Assembly (NCBI GenBank): GCA_003135635.1
Contig: PLCJ01000002.1
Span: forward strand, 1 to 44,897
DNA: 44,897 nt
Origin: Candidatus Adlerbacteria bacterium
GTDB lineage: Bacteria > Patescibacteriota > Minisyncoccia > Phycocordibacterales > SBAW01
Direction: 5' to 3'
The position numbers and the translations under genes are program-made. This document shows, one piece after another, positions 24,832 to 32,242 of this stretch. Positions within the stretch are counted from its first letter, which is position 1, and every line of letters starts with the position of its first letter. Below the pieces are notes generated by a model. It ran no database searches, had not been told where the DNA came from, and worked only from the letters and a program-made list of their open reading frames with translations.

Positions 24832-25650
24832 ATGAATTTTCAAAATTTTGTGCGTCTGTGCGTCACACTTCCTTTTCTGGCCATATTAATAACGCCGGTG
24901 TTCGTTTTTGCTCAGACCGCAACGGTGGGGTTGCAAGTAAGTGCCACCGCAAGTACTTCAGTGAGTTGGAGTGCTGCAGTTGCTGCAGTTGCTGCTAAGG
25001 CGCGTGCTGATAAGGAGATTACTCGCCGCATTGCGGCACTCAATGACCTTAATACGCGCATCCAAGCGATGACGCGAGTGAGCAGCTCTTTCAAGCAGAC
25101 TCTTGCGAGCAACGTCAAAAATCAAATTCAATTACTCACCGCACTTCAGGTAAAAATTGATGCTGATAGCAATCTTGCAACGCTCAAAACGGATATCCAA
25201 TCTATTACCCAATCCTACCGTATCTTTATATTGGTTCTGCCCCAAGGTCGTATTTCAGCAATGGCTGACCGTGTCGCGAATATTACTTTCATGATGCAAG
25301 GTTTGGGCGTAAAGCTTCAAGCACGCTTGCAGGCTGCAGCCGCTGCAGGCAACAGTGCGACTGCAGATAGTGCGATTCTCACTGATCTCGGCGCAAAATT
25401 AACTGATGCACAAACCCAAGCACAAGCAACACTCATTCTCATTGGTCCGCTCACACCAGATAATGGTAATCAGACAGCGATGGCCGCAAATACCAAGGCG
25501 CTCCAGCAAGCGCGCAGCGATCTCGGAGTGGCTCAGCAAGATCTCGTGCAAGCCCGGAAAGATATTGCTCTTCTTCTGAAGGCAGTTCTATCAATGAAAG
25601 TTTCTACTCCAACGTCGGTTAGTGCTTCTACAACTCCCGCTACTCACTAG
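24832..25650 (+). CDS. Secreted alpha-helical (coiled-coil) protein
   Basis: 272 residues: signal peptide (about 1-28, LCVTLPFLAILITPVFVFAQ), then long helices rich in Ala, Gln, Leu and Thr (for example DKEITRRIAALNDLNTRIQAM and AKLTDAQTQAQATLILIG) and a Ser/Thr-rich end. Helical secreted proteins of this sort are common in Parcubacteria; no enzymatic motif is present. Its partner is probably the small anchored protein just upstream. Function unknown. Confidence 0.78.
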   Translation: MNFQNFVRLCVTLPFLAILITPVFVFAQTATVGLQVSATASTSVSWSAAVAAVAAKARADKEITRRIAALNDLNTRIQAMTRVSSSFKQTLASNVKNQIQLLTALQVKIDADSNLATLKTDIQSITQSYRIFILVLPQGRISAMADRVANITFMMQGLGVKLQARLQAAAAAGNSATADSAILTDLGAKLTDAQTQAQATLILIGPLTPDNGNQTAMAANTKALQQARSDLGVAQQDLVQARKDIALLLKAVLSMKVSTPTSVSASTTPATH

Positions 25651-25898
25651 TCTTTGCGCGTGCAGCAATTTAAGCGCATAGAGCACATACAGTAAGTCCA
25701 AAGGAAAACTCGATGCGGTATATACTGCAGCGCGAACGTATTTTCTTTGGGCACTCATCCTGAATGCTATTGTTGGTTCTCTTTTTTGCCGACTTCTGGG
25801 CGTTATTTTCTTGCACTCAAAAAAGTGAGCCTCTCTAAACTTTAACTGGCGAGCTTTGAGGAATTTCTGTAACAAGGAGAGTCAAAAGGAGTAAAAAT

Positions 25899-26966
25899 AT
25901 GTCCCTTGAGTATTTAAATGCCACGTGGTATGGTGGCGCCAGATTATCCTCCTTCTCCTTATTTATTAAGCTACTTCTTATGACTATTACTATTCGTTCT
26001 CTAGCGTTTTTTGCTTTAGTACTCGGCGGGCTGTTGGCAATGGGTGCACCTGCGCTTGTCTCCGCCCAGATGGTGCCTTGCGGTTGGTATTATAACGGTT
26101 CTTCTAGCTCTTCTTGTGGCACGGGGACGCTTCTTGTATATGTGCAGTCTCTCAATGGGACTGGCAGCTCTTACTATTATGGGAACTATGGAAACGGGAA
26201 CTATGGAAACGGGAACTCCTATTCGTCATCTAATTTTACCGTGCAGGTCTCTGGACAAAATGCTTCTCCATCATCTTTTGTCGGTTCACAAAGTGGTACG
26301 CTCGTCTCCATAACAGGGGGAAGCTCCTATTCCGTAACGGTGCCGCAAGCTTTTGGATATACACCATCTTATTCGGTTGGATGTAATGGAACTATTGCTG
26401 CCAACCAGCAGGCAACCTGTGTTGTTACTATGAGCGCTGGCTCGACCTATTCTTCCTATCCGCAACCGTATCCCTATCCCTATACCTATTCCACACTCTC
26501 CTGCAACCCTTCCTATCAAACGGTCTCCGCAGGACAAGTAGCGACTTTTACTGCAACTGGAGGTAACTCCGGGGTCTATAACTGGATGACCGCCGATCGA
26601 TCATACCAAGGGATAGGACCAGTTCTTAACACATCTCTTGAAAGCAGCGGTACCCAAACGGTAACAGTGTCCGATGGTTACCAGACGGCAACGTGTACGG
26701 TTATGGTAGTGGTAAATGGTGTTATTACCTATCCCGGATCTCAGACGTACATCCCCCCTGCTGCCCAATATGCGTATTCCGGATCTCAAGCGTACGGTTC
26801 TTCTGCTGTCTCTGCTGTCCAATACACATATGTACCAAATGTTCCCAACACCGGGTTTGCTCCGATTAGTGCATCAAGCATCACTTTTGCGCTTGTTGTA
26901 TTGATGGGGTTGTGTGTCTTCTCTTTCCCCTATGTCAGAAAAGCATTTGCTATTGTTCTCCGCTAG
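25899..26966 (+). CDS. Sortase-anchored surface protein
   Basis: Exported protein ending in a sorting signal: VPNTG (315-319), a hydrophobic helix (about 327-344) and a basic tail (RKAFAIVLR). The next gene is a sortase. The mature part is Tyr-, Ser-, Gly- and Asn-rich (YYYGNYGNGNYGNGNSYSS) with a beta module near 115-175 and an Ig/PKD-like domain near 205-272 (SCNPSYQTVSAGQVATFTATG). Start choice: ATG 25899 has AAGGAG 8 nt upstream, but ATG 25980 would start directly at the signal peptide (MTITIRSLAFFALVLGGLLA); the first is kept because of its ribosome site. Confidence 0.85.
   Translation: MSLEYLNATWYGGARLSSFSLFIKLLLMTITIRSLAFFALVLGGLLAMGAPALVSAQMVPCGWYYNGSSSSSCGTGTLLVYVQSLNGTGSSYYYGNYGNGNYGNGNSYSSSNFTVQVSGQNASPSSFVGSQSGTLVSITGGSSYSVTVPQAFGYTPSYSVGCNGTIAANQQATCVVTMSAGSTYSSYPQPYPYPYTYSTLSCNPSYQTVSAGQVATFTATGGNSGVYNWMTADRSYQGIGPVLNTSLESSGTQTVTVSDGYQTATCTVMVVVNGVITYPGSQTYIPPAAQYAYSGSQAYGSSAVSAVQYTYVPNVPNTGFAPISASSITFALVVLMGLCVFSFPYVRKAFAIVLR
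26184..26218 (+). repeat. 15-bp tandem repeat in the sortase substrate gene
   Basis: AACTATGGAAACGGG occurs twice in direct succession and begins a third time (26184-26218), encoding NYGNG units. A slippage-prone point for length variation of the surface protein. Confidence 0.65.
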
Positions 26967-26967
26967 G

Positions 26968-27642
26968 ATGGCGGTTCTGTCTTCTTCTCGATCGACTCGC
27001 AGTTTCTACCTACAAATCGCTTGTATTGTTGTGGGTATCTTTGTGGTGCTTGTGGGGGCCGCGGATGTCACGGCGCGTGTTGCGCGCAGCGCGTTTGGTC
27101 CCAACGCCGCTTTTATGGCATTTGCTCCAGCGGTTGCGCTTAATAATCCGCTCTTTGTACAAAATAGTCCCAGCACGCCGATTGCGTCCACAACTCCACT
27201 CACTCCTGCGCGGCTGGTTATTCCAGTCATTGGGGTCAATGCTGCAGTTGAACAAGTTGCAAACAAGGCCGATGGGTCCATGGGTACGCCGAGTACCTTC
27301 GGCGATGTTGCTTGGTACATGCTCGGACCGAAACCTGGAGCACCAGGCAATGCGGTTATTGATGGACACGTCAATAACGCACTTACCACCGCTGGCGTGT
27401 TTGAACATCTCTCACAGCTCAAAGCCGGTGACTTGATCATGGTTTCCGATGCCACAGGCAAGACACTTACGTATACGGTGCGTGGAGTTGAGGCTTATGG
27501 AACAAGCAATACGCCGATTGACAGTATATTTACCACCACCGGACCCTCACAACTTGTGCTTATCACGTGCGAGGGGGAGTGGGTGCAAAGCCAACATTCT
27601 TTTAATGAACGCTTAGTTGTCTACGCACTTCTCAATACGTAA
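26968..27642 (+). CDS. Sortase (class E/F-like transpeptidase)
   Basis: Membrane-bound cysteine transpeptidase that cleaves LPXTG-like signals and attaches proteins to the wall. 224 residues from the ATG at 26968: TM helix (about 14-33), a Ser/Thr/Pro linker, then the sortase barrel with His134 (DGHVNN), Cys201 (LVLITCEG) and Arg215 (FNERLVVYA), the full catalytic triad. The ATG lies 1 nt after the stop of its presumed substrate, so the two are co-translated; upstream in-frame starts at 26914 and 26932 would overlap that gene. Subclass is uncertain. Confidence 0.93.
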   Translation: MAVLSSSRSTRSFYLQIACIVVGIFVVLVGAADVTARVARSAFGPNAAFMAFAPAVALNNPLFVQNSPSTPIASTTPLTPARLVIPVIGVNAAVEQVANKADGSMGTPSTFGDVAWYMLGPKPGAPGNAVIDGHVNNALTTAGVFEHLSQLKAGDLIMVSDATGKTLTYTVRGVEAYGTSNTPIDSIFTTTGPSQLVLITCEGEWVQSQHSFNERLVVYALLNT

Positions 27643-27714
27643 TCGGTGAGTTGCGAGGATATAACCGCAATGCTAGGATGATGGCGTTCGGGTAAGTTCT
27701 CCAATGTGCCTTTT

Positions 27715-27741
27715 GTAAGGCGTCAGGAGTGGTCGCCTTAC
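27715..27741 (+). promoter_or_regulatory. Perfect 8-bp hairpin GTAAGGCG/CGCCTTAC upstream of the RRM gene
   Basis: Arms 27715-27722 and 27734-27741 with an 11-nt loop containing AGGAG. There is no T run, so it is more likely a leader structure or operator than a terminator. It lies 37 nt before the RRM start codon. Confidence 0.45.
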
Positions 27742-27778
27742 TCAACAGGTAGTAATTTTTCTTTCGCGTATTACTTGT

Positions 27779-28030
27779 ATGGCACAGAAACTGTTTGTAG
27801 GCGGGCTTCCGTATCGCACCACGGGGGATGAGCTTCGCGACGCATTCGCTCAGGCGGGTGAAGTTGCAACGGCATCCATTGTGACTGATCGGGAGACTGG
27901 CCGTTCACGAGGCTTTGGCTTTGTTGAAATGGCAGATGCCTCCGGCGCGCAGAACGCCATTTCCATGTGGAATGGTAAGGAGTTCAACGGCCGTATGCTC
28001 ACCGTCTCCGAAGCACGTCCGAAGGCATAA
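27779..28030 (+). CDS. RRM-domain RNA-binding protein
   Basis: 83 residues forming one RNA recognition motif: RNP2 LFVGGL (5-10) and RNP1 RGFGFVEM (44-51) with the expected aromatic residues. This type is found in cyanobacteria and other bacteria as cold-induced Rbp proteins, possibly acting as an RNA chaperone. There is no glycine-rich tail. It has a leader with a strong hairpin and its own terminator, so it is a single-gene unit. Confidence 0.95.
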   Translation: MAQKLFVGGLPYRTTGDELRDAFAQAGEVATASIVTDRETGRSRGFGFVEMADASGAQNAISMWNGKEFNGRMLTVSEARPKA

Positions 28031-28048
28031 CGCTTTTGGGTACACGCA

Positions 28049-28079
28049 AACGCTGTCCGGTTTTTCCGGATGGCGTTTT
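28049..28079 (+). terminator. Strong intrinsic terminator of the RRM gene
   Basis: AACGCTGTCCGG (28049-28060) pairs with CCGGATGGCGTT (28066-28077), 12 bp with two G-T pairs around a T5 loop, followed by TTTT overlap. It ends only 20 nt before the mutY-like start. Confidence 0.8.
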
Positions 28080-28099
28080 GCATTAGGATAGATAGAAGT

Positions 28100-28921
28100 A
28101 TGCGGTTACACGCTCTTATTCATACGGTTTTACTTCATCATAAGAAAGAAGGGAGAACCCATCTACCGTGGCGTAGAAACAACGATCCATACCATGTTTT
28201 GGTTTCTGAGCTCATGCTTCAGCAAACACAAGTTGATCGGGTGATATCGAAATATCGTGCGTTTATAAAACAATTTCCAACACTACAAACACTTGCCCAG
28301 GCACCGCTTCCTTCAGTTCTTGTAGCGTGGCAAGGGCTTGGCTACAACCGTCGTGGCAAGTTTTTACACGATGCGGTTCGTATGATTGTAAAAAAATACG
28401 ATGGAAAGATTCCGCACGATCCTGTGCTCATCCAAAAATTGCCCGGGGTTGGACCCTACACCGCACGCGCCATTGCGGCGTTTGCGTTTAACAGGCCAGA
28501 AGTTTTTGTCGAAACGAATATCCGTACGGTTTTTATACATCATTATTTTTCACACCAAGAGAAAGTCTCTGATAAAGAATTGCTTCCTTATATCGCCCGG
28601 TCACTGTCCGCAGCCAAACAAGCGGGCCTATCGCCTCGCCTGTGGTACGGCGCACTTATGGATTACGGCGCGTATCTTAAGAAGAAAGGTCTCCGCATTA
28701 ATTATAAAAGTGTGCACTACACCAAGCAGTCAAAATTTAAGGGCTCCGCACGTCAATTACGCGGGGTGATTCTACGTATCCTTCTGCAGGCTCCCACAAC
28801 TCTCGCGGTACTTTCCCAGACTACTGCGCGCAGTAAAAAAGAAATTACCCATGAGCTCTTGCGCCTGCGCGGTGAAGGCCTGGTAGTTTCTCGGGGATCT
28901 TTCTTCTCAATTTCCGATTAG
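28100..28921 (+). CDS. mutY: A/G-specific adenine glycosylase-like protein (MutY), lacking the Fe-S cluster
   Basis: HhH-GPD DNA glycosylase that in this family removes adenine opposite 8-oxoguanine. 273 residues: SELMLQQTQVDRV (36-48, with Glu37), helix-hairpin-helix LPGVGPYTARAIAAFAF (114-130). The catalytic aspartate position reads VETN (Glu138) instead of the usual (D)xN, and the four cysteines for the [4Fe-4S] cluster after the core are absent. There is no NUDIX-like 8-oxoG domain; instead the C terminus (about 215-273) resembles a winged helix. Start ATG 28100 matches the domain; an upstream in-frame start would overlap the terminator. Confidence 0.85.
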   Translation: MRLHALIHTVLLHHKKEGRTHLPWRRNNDPYHVLVSELMLQQTQVDRVISKYRAFIKQFPTLQTLAQAPLPSVLVAWQGLGYNRRGKFLHDAVRMIVKKYDGKIPHDPVLIQKLPGVGPYTARAIAAFAFNRPEVFVETNIRTVFIHHYFSHQEKVSDKELLPYIARSLSAAKQAGLSPRLWYGALMDYGAYLKKKGLRINYKSVHYTKQSKFKGSARQLRGVILRILLQAPTTLAVLSQTTARSKKEITHELLRLRGEGLVVSRGSFFSISD

Positions 28922-28947
28922 AAATCCTCATGAAAAGCATTAAGTTG

Positions 28948-28959
28948 AGAGAATTCTCT
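28948..28959. promoter_or_regulatory. Perfect 12-bp palindrome AGAGAATTCTCT
   Basis: Lies 47 bp before the DUF1003 gene, within its presumed promoter region. A possible operator; no clear -10 partner was found. Confidence 0.3.
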
Positions 28960-29006
28960 GTCTACATGGTATCGTTAACGTATTAGCGATAACGAATTAA
29001 CGTTTA

Positions 29007-29465
29007 ATGGAAAGTACACATACTCCAGACCCATGGATTGAAGATAGAGCCAAGAAGGGCCCCCATCTAACAACACACGAACAGATTGGATTTAATGGCC
29101 GTTTAGCTGTATTTATTACTAATAAGTTTGGCTCTATGGGGGCTTTTTATATTCTGGTTATATGGATGTTTGGTTGGATGGTTCTTGCTACCCTAGGATT
29201 TGGTGTTTTTCGACGAGATCCATACCCATTCACTTTTTTGCTTTTCTTAAGCAACTTAGTCCAACTCTTTGCCCTCCCTATTTTGGCAGTAGGCCAGCAG
29301 GTTCTCAGTCGAGCTTCTGATAAACAAGCAAGACAGACTTTCAAAGACGCTGAGACGCTTTTGAAACTTCAGGGTGAAGTTCAAAGATTGATCGAAATCA
29401 ATAATAAACTAACTCAAGAAATTCACGGTGTTATAGTTACAAAAAGCAATGATGAAAGGGTATAA
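29007..29465 (+). CDS. DUF1003 membrane protein
   Basis: 152 residues matching the DUF1003 layout: a soluble start (FNGRLAVFITNKFGSMGAFYI), two TM helices (about 46-68 and 76-98: LVIWMFGWMVLATLGFGVF, PFTFLLFLSNLVQLFALPILAVGQ in part) and a cytoplasmic coiled coil (KDAETLLKLQGEVQRLIEINNKL). Function unknown. It starts a cluster with two other short genes on the same strand. Confidence 0.88.
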   Translation: MESTHTPDPWIEDRAKKGPHLTTHEQIGFNGRLAVFITNKFGSMGAFYILVIWMFGWMVLATLGFGVFRRDPYPFTFLLFLSNLVQLFALPILAVGQQVLSRASDKQARQTFKDAETLLKLQGEVQRLIEINNKLTQEIHGVIVTKSNDERV

Positions 29466-29512
29466 TGCATGTAGGGGCATAAGGTTTTAATACAGATACT
29501 ACTTGAACTAAC

Positions 29513-29710
29513 ATGGAAAATAATATTGGCGAACTTACTCTTACCTGTCTGGAATGTAAGCACGGGGAATGTGGTGAGATAACGGAAGCATTGAATATTC
29601 GAAGTCGTATGGAACAGCATCTGAAACTGTACCATCCCTCTTATGTATCTGAAGACGATTTTCCGAAGATGGTGGAAGAACATCGGGAGAAAGGCACTTC
29701 CTATATCTAA
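29513..29710 (+). CDS. Small protein with C2H2-type zinc-binding pattern
   Basis: 65 residues with cysteines LTCLECKHGECGE (C12, C15, C20) and histidines in MEQHLKLYHPSY (H37, H41), reminiscent of DUF1059 or a single zinc finger. It may bind a metal or nucleic acid. It is followed after 2 nt by the DUF1360 gene, so the pair is translationally linked. Confidence 0.7.
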   Translation: MENNIGELTLTCLECKHGECGEITEALNIRSRMEQHLKLYHPSYVSEDDFPKMVEEHREKGTSYI

Positions 29711-29712
29711 TA

Positions 29713-30213
29713 ATGAAGGAATCAAAAAATCAGGATCTGTTAAATTTAATCTATCCAACCATTTTTATCGTGGTGTTTGGGGCTGTCTGTATAAATATTC
29801 TTTTAGCCATGAATGGAAAACTGCCTACAGCGATTAACGGCTTTGACTTGGCAATTGTGATACTTGCTTCATTTAGATTTATTCGTGCCCTGACGTACGA
29901 CAAAATGTTTAAGGTTGTTCGAGATTGGGCACACTACCTTCCTGATGGCAGAGAAAGAAAATATGGATTCGTAAGAACCATTTATGACCTTATTTCCTGT
30001 CCTTGGTGCACTGGCATTTATACTTCTATTTTTGCTCTTTTTCTCTATTTCCTCTCTCCCGCATACTGGTTTATCCTCCTCATATTTGCGGTGTCTGGAG
30101 TAGCTTCTTTTATTCAGATTGTTATCAATTTAATCGCCACTCATTACGAAGTTGCTGATGCTCGGCTTGATAAAATAGAGGAGAGTAGGGGGCAGAGCAA
30201 GGTCGGGTCCTAG
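29713..30213 (+). CDS. DUF1360 membrane protein
   Basis: 166 residues with the DUF1360 signature SCPWCTGIYTSIFALFLY and the conserved ASFRFIRALTYDK before it. TM helices near 12-32, 42-58, 98-118 and 121-142. In Firmicutes such proteins are sporulation- or stress-associated, but the molecular role is unknown. Last gene of the DUF1003 cluster. Confidence 0.87.
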   Translation: MKESKNQDLLNLIYPTIFIVVFGAVCINILLAMNGKLPTAINGFDLAIVILASFRFIRALTYDKMFKVVRDWAHYLPDGRERKYGFVRTIYDLISCPWCTGIYTSIFALFLYFLSPAYWFILLIFAVSGVASFIQIVINLIATHYEVADARLDKIEESRGQSKVGS

Positions 30214-30249
30214 CAAGGTCAAGCCAAAAAGTCCTTAGAATCAAAGTCT

Positions 30250-30295
30250 AATTTGCGGCCCTCTCGTGGAGGATGTTAGAACCAGCTTGAGTGGA
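30250..30295 (+). repeat. Intergenic GTTAGAA element, copy 1
   Basis: Hairpin CCTC-TCGTG-GAGG followed by ATGTTAGAACC and CAGCTTGAGTG. Sits between two converging genes. It closely matches copies 3 and 4 over about 40 bp. Confidence 0.6.
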
Positions 30296-30331
30296 TAAGG
30301 ACTCTCTAATGAAGGCTTTGAAATTTGGATA

Positions 30332-31462
30332 TCAGTGTAGCGATATAGTCCACACAAGGAGCGCTGGCGTATTGTCATCAACTGCGGCAAAGCGGGCCTG
30401 ACTTCCAGAAGCATCTACAGCAAGTCCAAATGCTCCTCCTTGATTTGCATCTAAGGATAACTCCTTAACGAATGTTCCTGCGGGAGTGAATTCAACGATT
30501 TCGCTGGGCTGAGTTTTATCAGAATTAATTGCATCACCATTTGTTACGAGCAGATCACCATTTGGCGCTTGTGCTAGGGCAAGCGGGCCATGGAGGTGTT
30601 GTTGATCCTTGTATACGATCGTTTCCATTCCTCTACTTGTAGTTGCGCTTCCAGCATTTGCAATACTATATATGGCATTATTTACCGTTGAAGCGACAAA
30701 AAGAGAATCATTTTGTGCATTGTAGACAAGACCAGTTGGTCCCACTACTGCCGCATTCGGGTCAGTGTGATGACCATACCCTGAAGCAATGGTGGTTCCT
30801 TTGTGAGAAGTAAGCCCGACAGAATTGAAGGTCAGGTCAAAACGAACCACTGTGCCAGAGAGAGCGTTTGTTACAAACACTTGTACCTGGGCTCCCTTGT
30901 CATTCACGGCCATGTCCCATGGACCATCGATAAGAGTTGGGTCGGTCAATGTCGTGAGAAGCTTTCCTTTACTATCAAGCACAAGTAAAGAGCCCGGCTT
31001 TGCTGTGGCACCGGTACCGTCAGCTGTCGGAAGATTGCCGACGATAATGAAACCGGACTTAAGAACTGCGAGAGCGGTCGTCAAACCCAGAGGCCCTTTT
31101 CCTTGGAAAAAAAGTGACTGCTGTCCGGTTGGCGTGATCCTGACTATCGTCGTGCCCGCACCCTGGATGGTTTTATCATTCCAATTGGATACAAGGACAT
31201 CTCCGGGATTAAGCACACCTCCAGAAGGAAACCCTGTTGGCACAAACGCTATGCCGTAGGGATTTGTGTCGCCATTGGATGGAACCGTGGAGATCGATTG
31301 AGCCGAACTTGTCGCATCAGGGAGAAATGCAGTAGAAGTCTGAACTGTTTGCTGGGTCGGTGTCTGTGTTGAAGGGGAGGTCGAACTCTGTCCCATGTAC
31401 CAAACAATGCCCCCAATAATAATAATGATCACTATTCCCCCAACAATATAAGAAGTTTTCAT
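30332..31462 (-). CDS. Membrane-anchored beta-propeller protein (NHL/SMP-30-like)
   Basis: 376 residues: N-terminal TM helix (about 5-24, IVGGIVIIIIIGGIVWYMG), a Ser/Thr/Gln/Pro linker, then repeated blades with LVSNWNDKTI, GSLLVLDSKGKLLTTL, GPWDMAVNDKG, GPTGLVYNAQNDSLFVAS, GPLALAQAPNGDLLVTNGD and AFGLAVDASG, typical of NHL or lactonase-like propellers. No catalytic set could be assigned, so binding of an external ligand is as likely as enzymatic activity. The small membrane gene upstream (9 nt away) is probably in the same transcript. Confidence 0.82.
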   Translation of the reverse strand: MKTSYIVGGIVIIIIIGGIVWYMGQSSTSPSTQTPTQQTVQTSTAFLPDATSSAQSISTVPSNGDTNPYGIAFVPTGFPSGGVLNPGDVLVSNWNDKTIQGAGTTIVRITPTGQQSLFFQGKGPLGLTTALAVLKSGFIIVGNLPTADGTGATAKPGSLLVLDSKGKLLTTLTDPTLIDGPWDMAVNDKGAQVQVFVTNALSGTVVRFDLTFNSVGLTSHKGTTIASGYGHHTDPNAAVVGPTGLVYNAQNDSLFVASTVNNAIYSIANAGSATTSRGMETIVYKDQQHLHGPLALAQAPNGDLLVTNGDAINSDKTQPSEIVEFTPAGTFVKELSLDANQGGAFGLAVDASGSQARFAAVDDNTPALLVWTISLH

Positions 31463-31471
31463 ATTTTTCTT

Positions 31472-31660
31472 TTAGTACGTGGGTGATTGCTGCGTAGCAG
31501 GGGTAGTACCACTCTGCGTGGGCGCATTACTGTAGCCATGTCCCGCAAATACAAAATAATATACAAGGCCATACAGTACTCCAGCGATTACGACATACAA
31601 TAATATCAACTGCCAAAGCGGCCTCTTGCCGTAACTATATCCTGATTTTTCCTCATTCAT
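31472..31660 (-). CDS. Small single-TM protein before the beta-propeller gene
   Basis: 62 residues from the ATG at 31660: a polar start (NEEKSGYSYGKRP), one TM helix (about 17-38, LILLYVVIAGVLYGLVYYFVF) and a Thr/Gln/Pro-rich tail similar in composition to the linker of the propeller protein encoded 9 nt downstream. The longer upstream frame runs into a terminator and is not coding-like. Function unknown. Confidence 0.7.
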   Translation of the reverse strand: MNEEKSGYSYGKRPLWQLILLYVVIAGVLYGLVYYFVFAGHGYSNAPTQSGTTPATQQSPTY

Positions 31661-31723
31661 ATACAACGTAAAATAGCCTAATAAAAGAGTAGTAATTATA
31701 CCACAGTGTGTTTTTATAAGTGG

Positions 31724-31751
31724 CTTCTCACCACAGAGGACGTTAGAATAC
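31724..31751 (+). repeat. Intergenic GTTAGAA element, copy 2 (divergent)
   Basis: TTCTC-ACCACA-GAGGA hairpin followed by CGTTAGAATAC. The most diverged copy; it keeps the hairpin-plus-GTTAGAA design. It lies between a terminator and a start codon of minus-strand genes. Confidence 0.45.
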
Positions 31752-31757
31752 TTGTAT

Positions 31758-31800
31758 AAAAAACAAATCACCCGGTTTAGATCGGATGATCTGCCGGGTG
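31758..31800 (-). terminator. Intrinsic terminator of the 31812-32102 gene
   Basis: On the minus strand CACCCGG (31800-31794) pairs with CCGGGTG (31775-31769), with an inner AGATC/GATCT pairing, followed by ATTTGTTTTTT. Clear stem and T run. Confidence 0.8.
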
Positions 31801-31811
31801 TGGACTCGTTC

Positions 31812-32102
31812 TTAGTTTTCGATGAACGGAAGTTCCGCCGCCTTTATCACCCGAGTCAAAATGTCAGCGGTTTGGGGACCCACGTTTGAAATTAACGCAC
31901 GAATTTGTTCCTTACTCGGGTACTTTTTTAGGAATTCTTCCATAGTCCAAGATTGCGATCCTCCATGACGGCCAGAAATCTTTCTTATGATAGTCAGAAC
32001 GCGTCTTGTTTCCTCTCGGCCGTACCCCAGATCAAGGAGGCGGCCTTCAGTGAAGAAGGCCCCGACAGTTAATTGCCGAAGATCTTCATCCGTAATAGCC
32101 AC
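31812..32102 (-). CDS. Small soluble protein of unknown function
   Basis: 96 residues, no recognised family. The first half (LRQLTVGAFFTEGRLLDLGYGREETRRVLTI in part) is helical with a possible DNA-binding helix-turn-helix look; the second half ends in ISNVGPQTADILTRVIKAA, which resembles a helix-hairpin-helix turn. Its own terminator follows directly, so it is a single-gene unit. Real gene likely; role unknown. Confidence 0.65.
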   Translation of the reverse strand: MAITDEDLRQLTVGAFFTEGRLLDLGYGREETRRVLTIIRKISGRHGGSQSWTMEEFLKKYPSKEQIRALISNVGPQTADILTRVIKAAELPFIEN

Positions 32103-32242
32103 CGAGATTCTCCCTTACAAGCTCCAGGTATGTCTACCCAGACGCTACTACCTGAAGAAGAAAACGTCAATTGCTTATTTTTTCTTTGTTTTGGAGTGAT
32201 AGGATTCGGACTTACTCAAGATTTTGTTGTCCAATCTAAATC

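Noticed and set aside
26912-27436. 174-residue frame overlapping the sortase
   Set aside because: Shadow frame rich in Leu/Arg; the sortase frame has the complete catalytic triad.
30196-30226. Short direct repeat AGCAAGGTC at the end of the DUF1360 gene
   Set aside because: Only two 9-bp copies, one inside the coding end; too short to call an att site or transposon trace.
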